Origin: Deroplatys truncata | Lineage: Eukaryota; Arthropoda; Insecta; Mantodea; Mantidae | Assembly (NCBI GenBank): GCA_030765065.1 | Contig: CM060984.1 | Coordinates: 82,795,988-82,859,987 of the forward strand | Length of the DNA: 64,000 nucleotides | Direction: 5' to 3' | Part shown: positions 24,021 through 36,660 of the stretch, one piece after another | Position numbering within the stretch: position 1 is the stretch's first letter | Layout of the letters: every line of letters starts with the position of its first letter | The notes under the pieces: generated by a model | What the model was told of the DNA's origin: nothing | Seen by the model: only the letters and a program-made list of their open reading frames with translations | Databases searched by the model: none | Position numbers and translations under genes: made by a program

Positions 24021-24925
24021 TCTGAGATGTTACATTGACATGATTTTCTCTACCCTCTATCGCTTACTATTATATACTATAGGTATACTAACTATTCTTA
24101 TTAATGCTTATTTTTCTATCTACTTCACTTTAATCCAAATAAACTTTTTCAGAAATAGTTACACAACACATTTCCTTAAAGTTACAAAGGGAACAGCGTT
24201 AGTCAAAACATTTATGAACTGGGCGTTTTATGTGGTCTTAAAATTCCCTAGTCTTTCCATGACATCGCGAGAAACAACTGAATGTTGAAAGGACTTGAAT
24301 GTCTAAGTAATGAGCAATTCGAAACATTAATAGCGGATATCTCGGCAATGGCTGATGTCACAAAAAGATTTATTTGAAATAAATTGTCACAAAAACATTT
24401 ATTTGAAATAAACTGTGTATTTTTAAGAGATTTACATTTTTTGTGTAATAAGTACGTTTTCGTCTATCGCTTAATGTTTACCAGTTATACAAGATTATAC
24501 AAAATTCCTTCCGAATGAAGAAGACTTCAAAGGCTAATTCCAGAAAATTCAAGTTATACATTTTGTCATATAAATATCTTTCATATATGGTATTTTAAAC
24601 AAAATCCGATGTTTCAGAAAACAAAAACATTCGAAAATTTTTCCATTTAAAGGGTAGTTTGCGGTGGGAGATTTTCTTGAAAACCTTCTGTCGCATCTTT
24701 GGAAGTTACTCAACCTAAATACCAAGTTTGATATTTATCCTACTTTTCGTTTATGTGTTATGCTGTTAACAGATACACATATACATACACACACGGACAT
24801 TATTCTAAAAACGATTTATTTGGATTCGGGGGGCCTCAAACATTATTTCCGGTGAAATCTCGATATCAAATTTTTGGGTGGAATGCAATACCTTCTCTAC
24901 CTACTAGGTACGTGGTAGAGAAGGT
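24021..24925 (-). mobile_element. HINE-like repeat, near-full copy
   Basis: Runs from TCTGAGATGTTACATTGACATG to GGTAGAGAAGGT. It has only a short CA tract (24773-24794). A direct repeat of 42 bases sits at about 24357-24420 (CACAAAAA.ATTTATTTGAAATAAA twice). Confidence 0.7.
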
Positions 24926-24968
24926 AAAAAAGCTCGTAACTCCAAGTAAAAGTTAAGAGATAAAGTTA

Positions 24969-25245
24969 TCCTCCGTGGTCTAGGGGTACCGTGCTAGCCT
25001 AGTTCTCGAGGTCCTTGGTTCAAACCCGTCGGAGGGCGATTGATTTTTTCGGGCGTAAAAATGTTTAACATATTTCCTTCGGAAGGGAAGTAAAGCCGAT
25101 GGTTCCGTGTCGTAGATTTACGGCACGTAAAAGTACCTCAAGCATGATAGAGGCTTCTGAGCGAAATATCAGGTCTTTCACGCCCAATATAGAATGGGAC
25201 GTTAAGGACCATAGCAGTTAAAGAGCGTCCATAAATAAACTCAAT
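24969..25245 (+). mobile_element. tRNA-derived SINE (family 2), full head
   Basis: The head resembles a tRNA: TGGTCTAGGGG (A box, 24976-24986) and GGTTCAAACCC (B box, 25017-25027), closed by CCGTCGGAGGG pairing with CCTCCG. The body contains GTGTCGTAGATTTACGGC and CACGCCCAATATAGAATGGG, shared with 54366-54590. The tail is A/T-rich. Confidence 0.7.
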
Positions 25246-25455
25246 TTAATTTAAAAGCCAAAGAGTTTTATAAGCTAAACACAATTCTAGAGTATTGTGG
25301 TTTGTAAAATGCTATTAAATCAGTTAAAGTATTTATAAAACGTTCTCATTTCGAATCATTTTGTGTGCTTTTCTGAGTTTTATGTAAACTTTTCTTAGGA
25401 CATATTTAAGGTGGTCATTATCATCTTTTAAAACCTCAGAGTAACACAAAATCAC

Positions 25456-25976
25456 ACCCAGCGAGATGGCTCCGGTGGTTACGTCTGTAACCCGCATTCG
25501 AGAGGTCGTGGGTTGGATTCCCATGGCCGATTATTTTTACTTTCGGGGGTTTCCCCCAGTCGCGAGGCGAATGCTGGGAAGGATCATTGCATCCCCCGAA
25601 TTTCCTGTCCTCTATTTCATCTCCATTCTCATTTCACTTCATTTTTTATCTGCTTGGTTTTTTTCAGGGTTGCAAGTGTCGGCGGGTGGTCTCGGTGTGT
25701 ATATGGCAGGGGAAATTGGATGCCTTCATCCCCCTGACTGCGAACGGTCTCCGGGCCCAGAGCCCCCTCCTGGGAATGTTTAAGCCTACAGGAGGGAGGG
25801 TCGTCGGCTGCACCAGCTAGTACCCGGGGAGTTCAAATCTGTAAATGATAGGGACAGGCAGATGCCTGTCGTGCCTCATAGTCCGGCCGCCCTCCCTCCC
25901 CATTAGGGGCTAGGCACGAAAGATCTGCTTAGGTCGAGGTGTTATGTTCCCCTACGCTTCTAGTCCTATCCTAAGG
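25456..25976 (+). mobile_element. tRNA-derived SINE (family 1) with target duplication
   Basis: Flanked by CAAAATCAC at 25447-25455 and 25977-25985. The head AGCGAGATGGCTCCGGTGG and GTGGGTTGGATTCCC fit A and B boxes. The long GC-rich body (about 520 bp in all) matches the minus-strand copy at 53600-54139. Open frames of 74-105 codons across it are by-products of its composition. Confidence 0.75.
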
Positions 25977-25985
25977 CAAAATCAC

Positions 25986-27567
25986 CCTTTTTTTATCAAA
26001 ATATTTCTTCAATACCCAGTTCGTAACATTTTACTGTTGACTTTTATAAGCACTAAAATGTTCAACTCCTTTTAGCTTCTACATTCATTTACCAAATTTG
26101 ATTTACTTTTTCAAATATAATCTACAATAAATGGGAAGTCTTTCCCAGCTATTTTATTAAATTATGATAAAAGTAGTGTTTTCATAAGCAGAATTGGCTT
26201 TCAGTTTTCTAAAATTTTGGAACTATAAGACTGCTTAACATTTTTTAAATGCACCTTAGAAGGTATCATTTTCTCCGAGCTAAGTAAGATTGCCACAAGA
26301 ATTAGGTTTAATAAAAGCAAATAATGGGTTCTTTCAAATATTCCAATCTGTAAAATCGTAACACCTGTGACTGAAAACAGTCACTGCCACTATAATAAAT
26401 TATTTTATTGTTATTCATGCAAGCAACTGAACCATTTTGATACAGTTCCGCACCATCCATGGAGATGGACATTCCAAATGGTCATCAAGAAAAGATTCAA
26501 ATTAATTCTGTTAATGTTTTGCGAAACCACATTTACAGTACGCACTGACTTTGTGTATATTTAATTTAAATGGATATAGTTTATTTTTATTATGTTGTAT
26601 ATTCCATTGTTAGTCCGTAGTGATAACTTATTAAATAATTTGTTTTAAGTATCTTTCATCAAATAATATTTTTGTTGCTGTTTATTTGTTTTGTTTTTAT
26701 CTGTGGACGCTGATGACATGAAATTGAAATGTTAATTGGGAAAGGTAATTTGAAAGGAAATCCAGGCCTAAATTTAAGGTATCTCCCGAAATTTGCCAGT
26801 TGTAAGTACTGAGGAAAACTGGAAGAAACCTCAGTCAGGATGTACGGTCGTGGCGGGTTCTCGAGTGGATGGATGTCTTAACGACCATGACTACCTGTGT
26901 TGATTATAAATATAATATTGAAATCCTTATTGTAATAACATTTTCATGAAATTTTTATCATTAGTACAATGATGGTGAGTTAAGTAAATGGTTACTTTAC
27001 TACTTAATATAAACGAGAAAGAAAAAGTTGCACTGATATTTAACATTTGTTGTTGAAAAACTAGCAGACATTTCTTTAAAAAAAGAATCGAACTATTTAT
27101 GTCGTTCTTGAAAGTCTCAAAATTACATTTTCAGTTAGAAATGTCCAGTGGTTCATCGCAAGGGCCACTGTGATAAAATGAACAATTAACATCTATAAAC
27201 TTACTAAACAATTATTTCTCGAAAACGGTTCATCATAAGTCCACATAACATTTGTGTTATATTGTATGACCTGGTCAAACAGGTTGACAGATTTAGAGTT
27301 ATATATTTTAGGATTTTTATAGATGCATTGACTTAAACAAAACAAACTTAAAAAGTTAAAAAAAATACATACAGCCACTTCAAAGATTAGCGTACTTTAA
27401 AACGTTTATGAAGAAGTCGAAATTAGAGAGTACCTAGTTGAGATTTATTGAAAAACATTATTATTATTATCATCACTATCATTGCAACAGGAAATCTTTC
27501 GAGACAGTAAAGTCATCGAGTAAAGCGAGGGCAAAAATGCATCCGCAATTCCGCCTTACATAAACAC

Positions 27568-27640
<73 letters not shown>

Positions 27641-27776
27641 GCAATAAACCAAACTTTTAAGAAACTTAAACTCCTCTTTGTATTACTTCGAGACGAGAGC
27701 CAAATTTATGACGAGGGCAAAATTTCACGTAACTAAAGTATGAACTGTCAAAAGTTACAATTACCGACCCAATTAC
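25986..27776. other. Presumed start of intron 1 of the ChaC gene; otherwise unassigned
   Basis: No later ChaC exon could be recognised here or further left. A short repeat-like stretch (GAGGAAAACTGGAAGAAACC near 26810) resembles a SINE body. An AAT microsatellite lies at 27568-27641, only about 140 bases from the splice donor. Confidence 0.45.
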
Positions 27777-27944
27777 CTTATTTTCTGTCCCTCTGTGGGT
27801 GGTGTTTCCTTGCCAGAACTTCCTGGAATAGCCATGTATGTATCCTGTGACGGAATTCTCGAACTCGAAGCCAGGATGCCAGCATAAGGAGCCATATCCA
27901 AACACCCAGAGCCCGCTGGATGCGTCTTCTGAATTCGGCGGCAT
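27777..27944 (-). CDS. CHAC1: ChaC-type glutathione-specific gamma-glutamylcyclotransferase, exon 1
   Basis: 56 codons from ATG (27942-27944) to a consensus donor (AATAAG|GTAATT, phase 0). Residues 12-21 read LWVFGYGSLC. This is the conserved substrate-binding loop with the YGSL motif that starts the gamma-glutamylcyclotransferase fold. It is followed by WHPGF, GYIHGYSRKFWQGN and THRGTENK, the ChaC hallmark. Family members cleave the gamma-glutamyl bond of glutathione in the cytosol, giving 5-oxoproline and Cys-Gly. The catalytic glutamate lies in a later exon that I cannot see in the window, either in a long intron's far side or beyond the left edge. The exon ends where 'PGRV' would follow in relatives. 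ChaC1 versus ChaC2 assignment is uncertain, hence the symbol is provisional. Confidence 0.85.
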
Positions 27945-28240
27945 GAGTGGAAGCTTGTGTTGGGATGAAACTGTTGGTCAGCTCAACATGCCAGAGAGAC
28001 GTCTACGCCGGCCGAGTGTCACTTTGCTACAGTTGACGGAAGAGGTGGGGCACGCGCTACATTGTGCATTGACTTTTCTCGCGGGTGCGCGCGTCGTGTG
28101 ATTGGTCAGACGAGCGGGGGAAGTCAGCTGATGCAACACATGCTACGAGTTTCAGCCTTGCCACGCGGTGACGTTCTGTCTGACGTAATAACAGCTGTGA
28201 AGCATACTTGCACTCGGAAAATTCATTACGCACACCAATA
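27945..28240 (-). promoter_or_regulatory. GC-rich promoter region of the ChaC gene
   Basis: The 300 bases upstream of the start codon are rich in CG, unlike the AT-rich surroundings. They contain a CCAAT box on the minus strand (28101-28105) and TGATGCAAC (28129-28137), which fits the C/EBP-ATF response element consensus TGATGXAAX. Further up are TGACGTT (28169-28175) and TGACGTAAT (28181-28189), which resemble ATF/CRE sites. Vertebrate CHAC1 is an ATF4 target through a CARE and an ATF/CRE site; the parallel here is inference. The transcription start is not identified. Confidence 0.5.
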
Positions 28241-28558
28241 TACGAGCATTATTCAGGACGTTCCCACCAAAATCGAAAAGAAGCGAACATTCGTTAAGAA
28301 ATTCGACTCACTTATGTTTTTAAGGAAGTGGCACATATCAACATTATAATCATGTATATTCTTATTTATTAGTAAGGTGTAATAAGTTTTACCATGCATT
28401 AAAATCCTAACAGATATTCGTGCACTGTTCGTGATATTACTACCACAACCGTCTATTTCTGTTGATGTCAGTAAAATTAAAGATACCAAGTCTCTTAAAA
28501 TTGTCAAATAATTATATATTTTACAATTATTGTTCCCTCAATTTCTCCCTCCATTTTT
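28241..28558. other. Unassigned sequence between promoter and repeats
   Basis: AT-rich, no recognised feature. Confidence 0.45.
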
Positions 28559-28704
28559 ACTTTCTCTACCACCTACTCACAGAAGGCAGAGGAAGTATTG
28601 TATTCCACCCAAAATTTGATATCAACATTTCAGCGGAAATGCATGTTTAGAGAGAATAAGAAAATTATTTTTAGAAAAAAGTCCGGATGTGTATGTGTGT
28701 GTGT

Positions 28705-28752
<48 letters not shown>

Positions 28753-29462
28753 GAGAGAGCAACGTAACTCAATAGACAAATGTTGGATAAATACCAAACT
28801 TGGTATTTAAGTTCAGCATCTTCCAGAGATGAGACATGAAGATTTTCCAAAAAAAATCCTCCCACCGCAAGCTACCTTTACATGGAAAATGTTTCGTTAT
28901 GTTTGATTTTCTCAAAATTAAAATACCATATAATATTTGAGATGTTTATAAAATAAAATAAAATGTATATCTTGAATACTGTGAGATCACCAAGTCCTCT
29001 TTATTCGGAATTAAATTTTTTAAATGTTGTATAACTGGTAAACTAATAGAAATAGACAAAAACTTTAAAATGTGGATCTCTTTAAAACACACAACTTATC
29101 AAATAAATTTTGAGGCATCAGTTATTTCCGAGATATCCGTCGTATTGGTTTGAATTTTTCAATGCTCTGCCATTATTTGGTCGTCACAATTCAGTTGTTT
29201 CGCGCAACGTCGTGGAAAAGGTATAGAATTTCAAAGCCATCATAAAAGTGTCCAGCTTTTTAAAGATTTTACGTATCACTCCAACTTCTTGCATCCCCCT
29301 TTTGCAACGAAATGTGTTATAAAATTATTTCTGTAATCGTTTATCTCGATTAACATGAAGTAAATAGAAAAATAAACTTTTGCAAGAATAGTTTGTAGAA
29401 ACCATAGGTATGAAAATAAAGCCTGGTGGCTAGAGAAATTTGTGCGAATTCACAGCATCAGA
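28559..29462 (+). mobile_element. HINE-like repeat, old full copy with GT and GA tracts
   Basis: Begins ACTTTCTCTACCACCTACTC and ends in a decayed GCTAGAGAAATTTGTG…CATCAGA. The microsatellite slot at 28690-28757 holds GT then GA. It is followed through TTTTTT by a younger copy in the same direction. Confidence 0.75.
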
Positions 29463-29468
29463 TTTTTT

Positions 29469-30371
29469 ACTTTCTCTACTACGTATAGTAAGTAGGGGAA
29501 GTATTGTATTCCACCCAAAAATTCGATACCGAGATTTCACCGGAAATACATGTTTTGAGACCCCCTGAATCCAAAAAAAGCATTTTTGGAAACATGTCCG
29601 TGTGTGTGACTGTGTGTGTGTCTGTCTTTGAACAGCATAACTCAGAAACGAACAGTCGGATAAACACCAAACTTGGTATTTAAGTTCAGTATCTTCCAAG
29701 GATGCGACACGAAGGTTTTCAACAAAATCCCCCCACCCCAGATTACCCTTTACATGGAAGATTTTTCGAAAATTTTAATTTTCTCAAAAATGGCTCTAAC
29801 GATTTTGATTAAACTGTCATAAGTTTAAGATATTTTTATGACAAATAAAATGTATATCTTTAATTTCCTGGGAATGTCTCCAAAAGTATTCTTCATTGTG
29901 AACGACTTTTGCATAACTGGTAAACCATAAGAGATAGACAAAATTTTACTACACATAAAATGTAGATCGCGTTAAAATACACAATTTATGTCATATACAT
30001 TTTTGTTGTTGAGTGAACCATTTTCGAGATATTACTTGTTATTCCCTTAAATTTTTCAATTCTTATTTTCTCAAATGGGAATTCGTTATTCATTTTTTTG
30101 TCTTGCATATGCAAAGAGTATTAATCTGTGGGAAAGAGAATGGTGCTGCACCTAGCAACCAGCTATTAAGAGATATGTACGTGCTTAAAGGCTACTGTAT
30201 TTCCAAATTGCCCTTGTATATATATATAGCCCTTACATCTACAAGAAAATCAGCAATAAGAGAGACTCTGCAAATGTTTATCTCGATTAACATGAAGTAG
30301 GTGGAGAATAAGCGTTTGTATAAATAGTTTGTACAAGAGTAGAGAAAGTCATGTGAGTGTAACACATCAGA
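29469..30371 (+). mobile_element. HINE-like repeat, full copy of the longer subfamily
   Basis: Both ends intact (ACTTTCTCTACTACGTA; AGTAGAGAAAGTCATGTGAG…CACATCAGA). A short TG tract at 29600-29625. The segment with GTGCTGCACCTAGCAACC is present. A good reference copy for the family. Confidence 0.85.
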
Positions 30372-31788
30372 TTTTTTATCTAATACCTCACAATGTCACC
30401 GACGTATCATTTAAAAAACTAACAGAGAAATACGAGTACATTTGAGAAGTCCTAAAAACTGAGGCACTAACCAGGATATTCAGTAAAATCGTTGATAATT
30501 CTTGACAGATAAATTTTGATAGTTTTTCCTTCATCAGACTAAACCCATTTTCAGCGTATTTTAAGTTTATACCACCAAAAATGTACTCTGTTAAATGTAT
30601 GTAAAATAATGTTGTTAATGGCACACACCGCACGAGTAAAAGATAAATCCTGAAAACACCGGAACACTAAAGAGTAATGTCCGTTGTTATTTTTGCATAT
30701 TGCAAATAAGAATTTTCTCTTCATTGCTTTTGCTGCCAGAATTTTGTTAAAGTTAGGAAAAAAAACTTTCTGAAGTCATTTTAGCTACCCATGAGATTTA
30801 CACCACTCATTGCTCCATGCCGAATCTTTCCAGGACCTTTCAGTCAAATCAAAGTTGAAAAAACCACTGCAACATTCACATATGCTATTTTCCTCAGTCA
30901 CTGTTACTCCTTTTATGGTTATAAGTTATTGCCAGACGTGTTTTCTATTTGAAGGTAGTGGCTTACATTCTTCAAGAATTAAATTTAGTCCTTTTTCCAA
31001 AAGAATTTGGAAGCAGATGTTAATCCTGCTCTAAGGTTACAGCAAAGGACGGTGGAGTTCGAAACATTGTGTACAAAAGATACAATTATAAAATTTAACA
31101 TTATTCTATATATTATTATTTAGCTCAATATATTATTGAACTACAGCGATATTACTGAAGCCCATTACTAAACGAAATTATTAGAAATGAAATAAAAACA
31201 ATCAGCAGTATAACACCTAGAGGTGTTAATGTGCCATCACAGGTGAGGTGACCTTCTATTTTCGTCCTAGTGCTGTGAGAAGTGAATGACCTTCGCTCTC
31301 GTTTGACTCCACCACTGCAGTAGTATGTCCTCTAACGGTAAACTGCCAACATACCTTTGATATTTTCACATCCAATTGTGTGAAATCATACGAATTTGTA
31401 CACTGTAGTTACTATGATACATTTGGGTTCTCGTTACTGAATTTGCCAGCTTCTGCAAAATTCAACCTATTTAGCTAAAGCTTGTATCACAGTTATGTTC
31501 AATATAGTTATAATACAACATTAATTTTCATTGTTCTTTCCAAGAAAATTATTTTATAACTTAATATGGTTCTTTACAATCAAATATTAATTTTGCGTAA
31601 CACTAAACTATTTTCTGTAAGATAATTATAAAACATAAACACTTTTAACCGTCCAATAATAATAAAAATAAAAATAATAATAATAATAATAATATATTAA
31701 ATTAATACAGCTACATTTGATGTCAAGAAACGTCTCTTTAAATCCCATCATCCGCCTTCAAAGAACGTATCTGAAGATTTGAAAAAAA
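30372..31788. other. Unassigned sequence
   Basis: No recognised gene. AAT-type microsatellite at 31657-31694. Minus-strand frames near 30388-31034 are broken and match nothing I know. Confidence 0.5.
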
Positions 31789-32531
31789 TCTGATGCGTTA
31801 CACTCACATGACTTTCTCTACTCTTGTACAAACTATTTTTACAAACGCTTATTCTCCATCTACTTCATGTTAATCGAGATAAACGTTTGCAGAGTCTATC
31901 TTATTGCTGATTTTCTTGTAGATGTAAGGGTAATATATATTTACAAGGGCAATATAGAAAAACATAGCCTTTAAGCACATACATATATCTTAATAGCTGG
32001 TTGCTAGGTGCAGCACCATTCCCTTTCCCACAGATTAATACTCTTTGCATATCCAAGACAAAAAAATGAATAACGAATTCCCATTTGAGAAAATAAGTAT
32101 TGAAAAATTTAAGGGAACAACAAGCAATATCTCGAAAATGGTTCACTCAAAAACAAAAATGTATATGACATAAATTCTGTATTTTAATGCGATCTACATT
32201 TTTTGTGTAGTAAAAGTTTGTCTATCTCTTATGGTTTACCAGTTATGCAAAAGTCGTTCACAATGGAGAATACTTTTGGAGACATTCCCAGAAAATTCAA
32301 GATATACATTTTATTTGTCATGAAAATATCTTAAACATATGATATTTTAATCAAAATCTTTAGAGCCATTTTTGAGAAAATTAAACTTTTCGAAAAATCT
32401 TCCATGTAAAGGGTAATCCGGGGTGAGGGATTTTCTTGAAAACCTTCGTGTCGCATCTCTGGAAGATACTGAACCTAAATACCAAGTCTGGTGTTTATCC
32501 GACTGTTCGTTTCTGAGTTATGCTGTTCACA

Positions 32532-32567
<36 letters not shown>

Positions 32568-32695
32568 CATGTTTCCAAAAATGCTTTTTTGGGATTAAAG
32601 GGGTCTCAAAACATATATTTCCGATGAAATCTCGGTATCGAATTTTTGGGTGGAATACAATACTTTCCCTACTTACTATACGTAGTAGAGAAAGT
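31789..32695 (-). mobile_element. HINE-like repeat, isolated full copy
   Basis: Runs from TCTGATGCGTTACACTCAC to GTAGTAGAGAAAGT in unrelated flanks. Left flank GATTTGAAAAAAA and right flank AAAAATTGAAAG show insertion into an A run without a longer target duplication. CA tract at 32531-32564. Confidence 0.85.
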
Positions 32696-33420
32696 AAAAA
32701 TTGAAAGTATTGCATAACGAGGAAGATTTTAAAGTGGCAACAATAAGGTTATGAGAAATTTAAGTTTGAAATTTCACACGTTGTTTCCATTCACCTATAC
32801 AAGTCTTTAAATTACCAGAATTGTAATTAAATGATGATTCCTTGATGTTTAAGCATGCCTTTCTATGAATATTTTAAAAAAGGTATCTATTTTTATGAAA
32901 TTTTATGGAAAATTCAGATCGAGAATCCTTTAGGGAGAAGGAAGGGCAGCGAGAAAAGCTCAGCTCCCTCCATGGTCAGTATTTGTCCTGTTTTAATTCC
33001 CTTTGATCAGAGAGGGTAGATCGTTTCAGCTGCACCTATTACAGTCACTGGATTGAAGTCGTGGGGATTTACTACCGAGGTATTCTAAATTGTTGCCATT
33101 GGGTGTAAATTTGAAAAACCTAAGTTTAACAATCGCAGGATTTTACTACCCATGATCACTTATTTTCATATCTATACATTAAATTGTATTCTGCTCATCA
33201 TTAAAAAGTTCCTTAGAGTTGGCTTTAGTTAACATATTTTGCACTCTCGTGTTTTTATATGCCTCGCTGGTGATACCGAGAGTCGAAAAGAAGTAAAGCA
33301 CACGTTTGGAAACAACTCAAATATTTCAGGGGTTGAAGTTCGCCGACAAACTAATGACAGATTCTTATTTATAATTCATTCAATATCTTGCAAACAAACT
33401 GCATGCACTGTCTATGTGTA
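32696..33420. other. Unassigned sequence
   Basis: Nothing recognised; one 60-codon frame at 33239-33421 has no family resemblance. Confidence 0.45.
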
Positions 33421-33850
33421 AAACTTCTTCTTCTTCTTCTTCCACTTATTAGCCTGTTACGTCTCCGAATTGGTCTTCCATCTCTTGGTAGGTTTCCTGT
33501 TTCTCCAGCCTCTGTTTATACTTCAAAGATCTTCTTGGGTATCTTTCTTCTGGCATGCGCTGTACGTGTTCCAACAATTTATTTAAAAAAGCTGACAATT
33601 TTGTTCATTTATACTGTATATGTTTAATTCATGTCCTATTGTTTTATTTTTTATTCCATATTCCTTTGTCACTCCCATTACTGACTTCAGACATCTCATT
33701 CCGGTTGCTTGAATTCTGCTTATATCTCTCTTCTTTAAAATCCAACTTTCGCTGCCATATGGGTGTAGCCATTGTTTTATAAAATTTAATAATTGTGTCT
33801 TTCCTTGTTTTGTTTTTAAATGTGCTTCTTATGGTGACACATATCTGGTT
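33421..33850 (-). mobile_element. 5'-truncated LINE, 3' end of reverse-transcriptase ORF
   Basis: The minus strand encodes, across several frames, the end of a non-LTR reverse transcriptase: PYGSESWILKKRDISRIQA, then CLKSVMGVTKEYGIKN, HELNIYSINE and a decayed GRPTKRW-like close. This order (YGSE.W, MR.L…GVT, N.I..EL.I) is common to RTE/R1-type insect LINE fragments. The 3' end carries a GAA-type tail (33423-33442). It is a dead, 5'-truncated insertion. Confidence 0.7.
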
Positions 33851-33922
33851 AAATCGTTATATTTTATTTAGGATATCCTGTATGTGTTAAACGAATAACA
33901 TAATTCAACAAATGGTAAAAGC

Positions 33923-34780
33923 TGAGGCAGTATTTTTCAACACTTAAATGATTTTAGTCAAATTATATAATATAATTTCAATAACAGCCCGCCTTAAAGC
34001 AATATGTGTATGTAACAATATATAAAAAGTGTATATTACAGTCATTGTATATGTTTATATTATTATATGCATGCTTAATAATGTTATGTGAATGTATTAC
34101 GTCATTTAATAATGTAGAAGCAGCTGTGAGAATAATAGGTTAAAAGTTGCTATCAATGAGTTAACCTTGAGGCAATAATGAATTAAAAAGTTTAATAATG
34201 CTACTGGTAATTCTTGGAGCAGCAATAATGTAATTTTTGAAACAGTTTATAAATAGCCAATCAACAACCAGAAAAAAACTTAAGTTAAATAAAAGTAGGA
34301 TTAGCTAATCAAAAACTGAAACGGAGCAAAATTTACAAATTCAGAAGTCAGTTGCTAGTAGACAGCGTTCCTAACCGGACGCGAGACGCGTCCTTGAGAA
34401 GTTTAATACGTATTCAGTGGGAGACAAAAATAGTTTACGTGTTAAAAAGTGCAAGTAATTAATAAATAATCTAACAGTTCTCTATATCAGTGAAGTGTTA
34501 TTTAAATCTTGTCAAGAATTAACAAAAGGAATGAAGTAAAAATTATAATCGGTGTAAGTCTACATTCTTAGCCGCACCACTCTCTGCAAAGAAATTCATG
34601 TCCCTAACAATAATACTGACGCATCTGGGGCAAACATAAATATATAATATTTAAAGAAACAGTCAAATTACAAAGTTAATATTTTTAAACTTGGGGCGAA
34701 GGCTTCCGGAAACTTTTTACCTTACGTGCGGTTGCAACTACTTCAAGTTCCGCTCCCCAACATTCGAAATATAATACAAC
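33923..34780 (+). repeat. 5' LTR of an LTR-retrotransposon fossil
   Basis: About 858 bases that recur at 37316-38179 in direct orientation with roughly nine-tenths identity by eye (for example GCCCGCCTTAAAGCAATATG in both). It is followed by a primer-site-like AGCGCCCAGCTGCGTGGGGC at about 34832-34851, preceded by a similar ACGTGGGGC motif about 35 bases upstream. Confidence 0.75.
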
Positions 34781-35249
34781 CTACTTCAAATTAGCGTTCC
34801 ATACGTGGGGCAGAAACTTCGTTTCTCAAATTAGCGCCCAGCTGCGTGGGGCTAGTACAGGCGAGAATAGCTGAAAAGAAGAGATCAACGAACTTCAGAG
34901 AATTTCAGTAAACTTAAGAAAAACTTCAGAGAACTTCAGAAAACTCCAGTGAACTTTAGAGAACTTAAAAATCATCAACATCCCCATCCAAGGACAGCAA
35001 CAATTCTTTCAGGAGTACGGGGCACGCAGTCAACAATTCAACTACAATCAACGAGGGAACACCAGAACAAAAAGGTTTACTAACAGCCGGAACAAAAGGT
35101 CAGAAAGTTCCAATACTTTAAATGTAATAATTGTCAAAATAGTTAAGAAAATATATTGTTATTAAGATAATTTCATGCTGTAAAGAAGCGGTAAATTAAA
35201 ATTGAGCAATTCCAAACCAAATATAACATAAGAAGGTTTACAAAATAAA

Positions 35250-36660
35250 ATGGAAACAGAAAACCATGAAAATATAGAAGTAGGAGAGGATAGGTCAGCT
35301 ATTACAGATTACAATGTAAATTTACAATCAGAGCTAGAGGAAACAAATAGGTTGGATGCAGAAGAACAGTGATCTGTAAATTCACAGGCAGGTATAGAAA
35401 AAGATAGCAGTAGTATGCAAGGTCAATCACCTTTACATATGTTAATGCAGGAAACAACAAAAGAAAGAAACCCTCACACATCTAGCCAACAGAACAAGAA
35501 AACTTATCACAACAAAATATTATGTGGCTTCTAAAAGCAATAACTGAAAGGAACTGAAAGTAATGCAGATTTAAATAATAAGTTAACTGCACAAAGTAAT
35601 AAGATAGAGGAAATGAGAGGAGAGTTAAAAGAAACTAGTACAGAACTGAGAGTAGAATTAAGTAAAGAATTTAATAATAAGTTAACTGAAACTAATACAG
35701 AGCTATCTATTATAAAAAAGGTTCTAGCTAAACAAATAGAAAATTGTATGAAAGAAAGCAAAGCTGAAATTAGGAGGTTAGAAATAAAACTAGAACAATC
35801 TTTCAAAGCACTTCAAAAAGATATAGATTTAAAAGTAAATAAAGGTTGCAATCAGCTAGAACAGATATTATCAAGTCATATTGATAAAAATATAACAGAA
35901 ATGGAGTTGAAACTTACTAATACTAAACAGGGTATTTGTAATAAGTTAGATAAACAGGGTGAAGAATTAAAAACAATGGTAGAAAACGCAAATGCAGATC
36001 TTGTACAAGTACAAATAGATTTAACAGTGGAAATAAATAAAATGCATGAAATGGCTAAAACAAATGCAGATGCAATAAAAGAAGCAAATGCAGGGCAAGG
36101 ACAAGTAGAGTCAATGATAAATGAAATTAAAGATAAAGTACAGGGAAGTAGCAAAGAAATTGATAAACTTAGAAATAGTTTTGAAAATTTAAGTACCAGT
36201 GTACCAAAGGTAAATACAAATGTTACTACTTCTATAAATGCTAATCAAGTACATGACAATAATACAAGTGCAGAAAGAAGTGTATCACCTTTGTTAACTA
36301 ATAATACAAGAGACTCTACTGCTTTTTCCATAGCATCAGTCTCTCAAACACAAAACAATAATGATGACACACATGTGCATGTACCAAACCAAATGTCAAA
36401 CTATTATTCCGTGCTTAATGAATTACCATTACCTTATTTTAATGCTTCCTAAAGTCCAGTACAATTTATTCATGATTTAGTAGAATATTTTAATTGAAAA
36501 ATGTGCCTGAAGCATTAAAAATGGTACTTGTTAGGAAAGCTTAGATAACAAAACCTTAGAATGGTTACATATGGTAGCAGACAGTGAAATGAATTTTGAA
36601 ACATTTAGAGTTTTATTCATGAATAAGTTTTGGAAGACAACTGTGCAACATAAGATTAGG
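35250..36660 (+). pseudogene. gag-like region of the LTR fossil
   Basis: The longest uninterrupted stretch (35613-36452, 279 codons) is a heptad-rich coiled coil with many E, K, N and Q, then an N/S/T-rich linker and LNELPLPYFNAS. Downstream sequence keeps the pattern of a retrotransposon gag capsid-type domain. In life it would assemble the particle. The region as a whole is broken. Confidence 0.6.

Noticed and set aside
24969-25040. tRNA gene
   Set aside because: The head has A and B boxes and a closing stem, but the acceptor/anticodon structure is imperfect. It continues into a SINE body that is repeated at 54.4 kb.
25466-25820. Three overlapping frames of 74-105 codons
   Set aside because: They lie wholly in a tRNA-derived SINE and have no homologue pattern.
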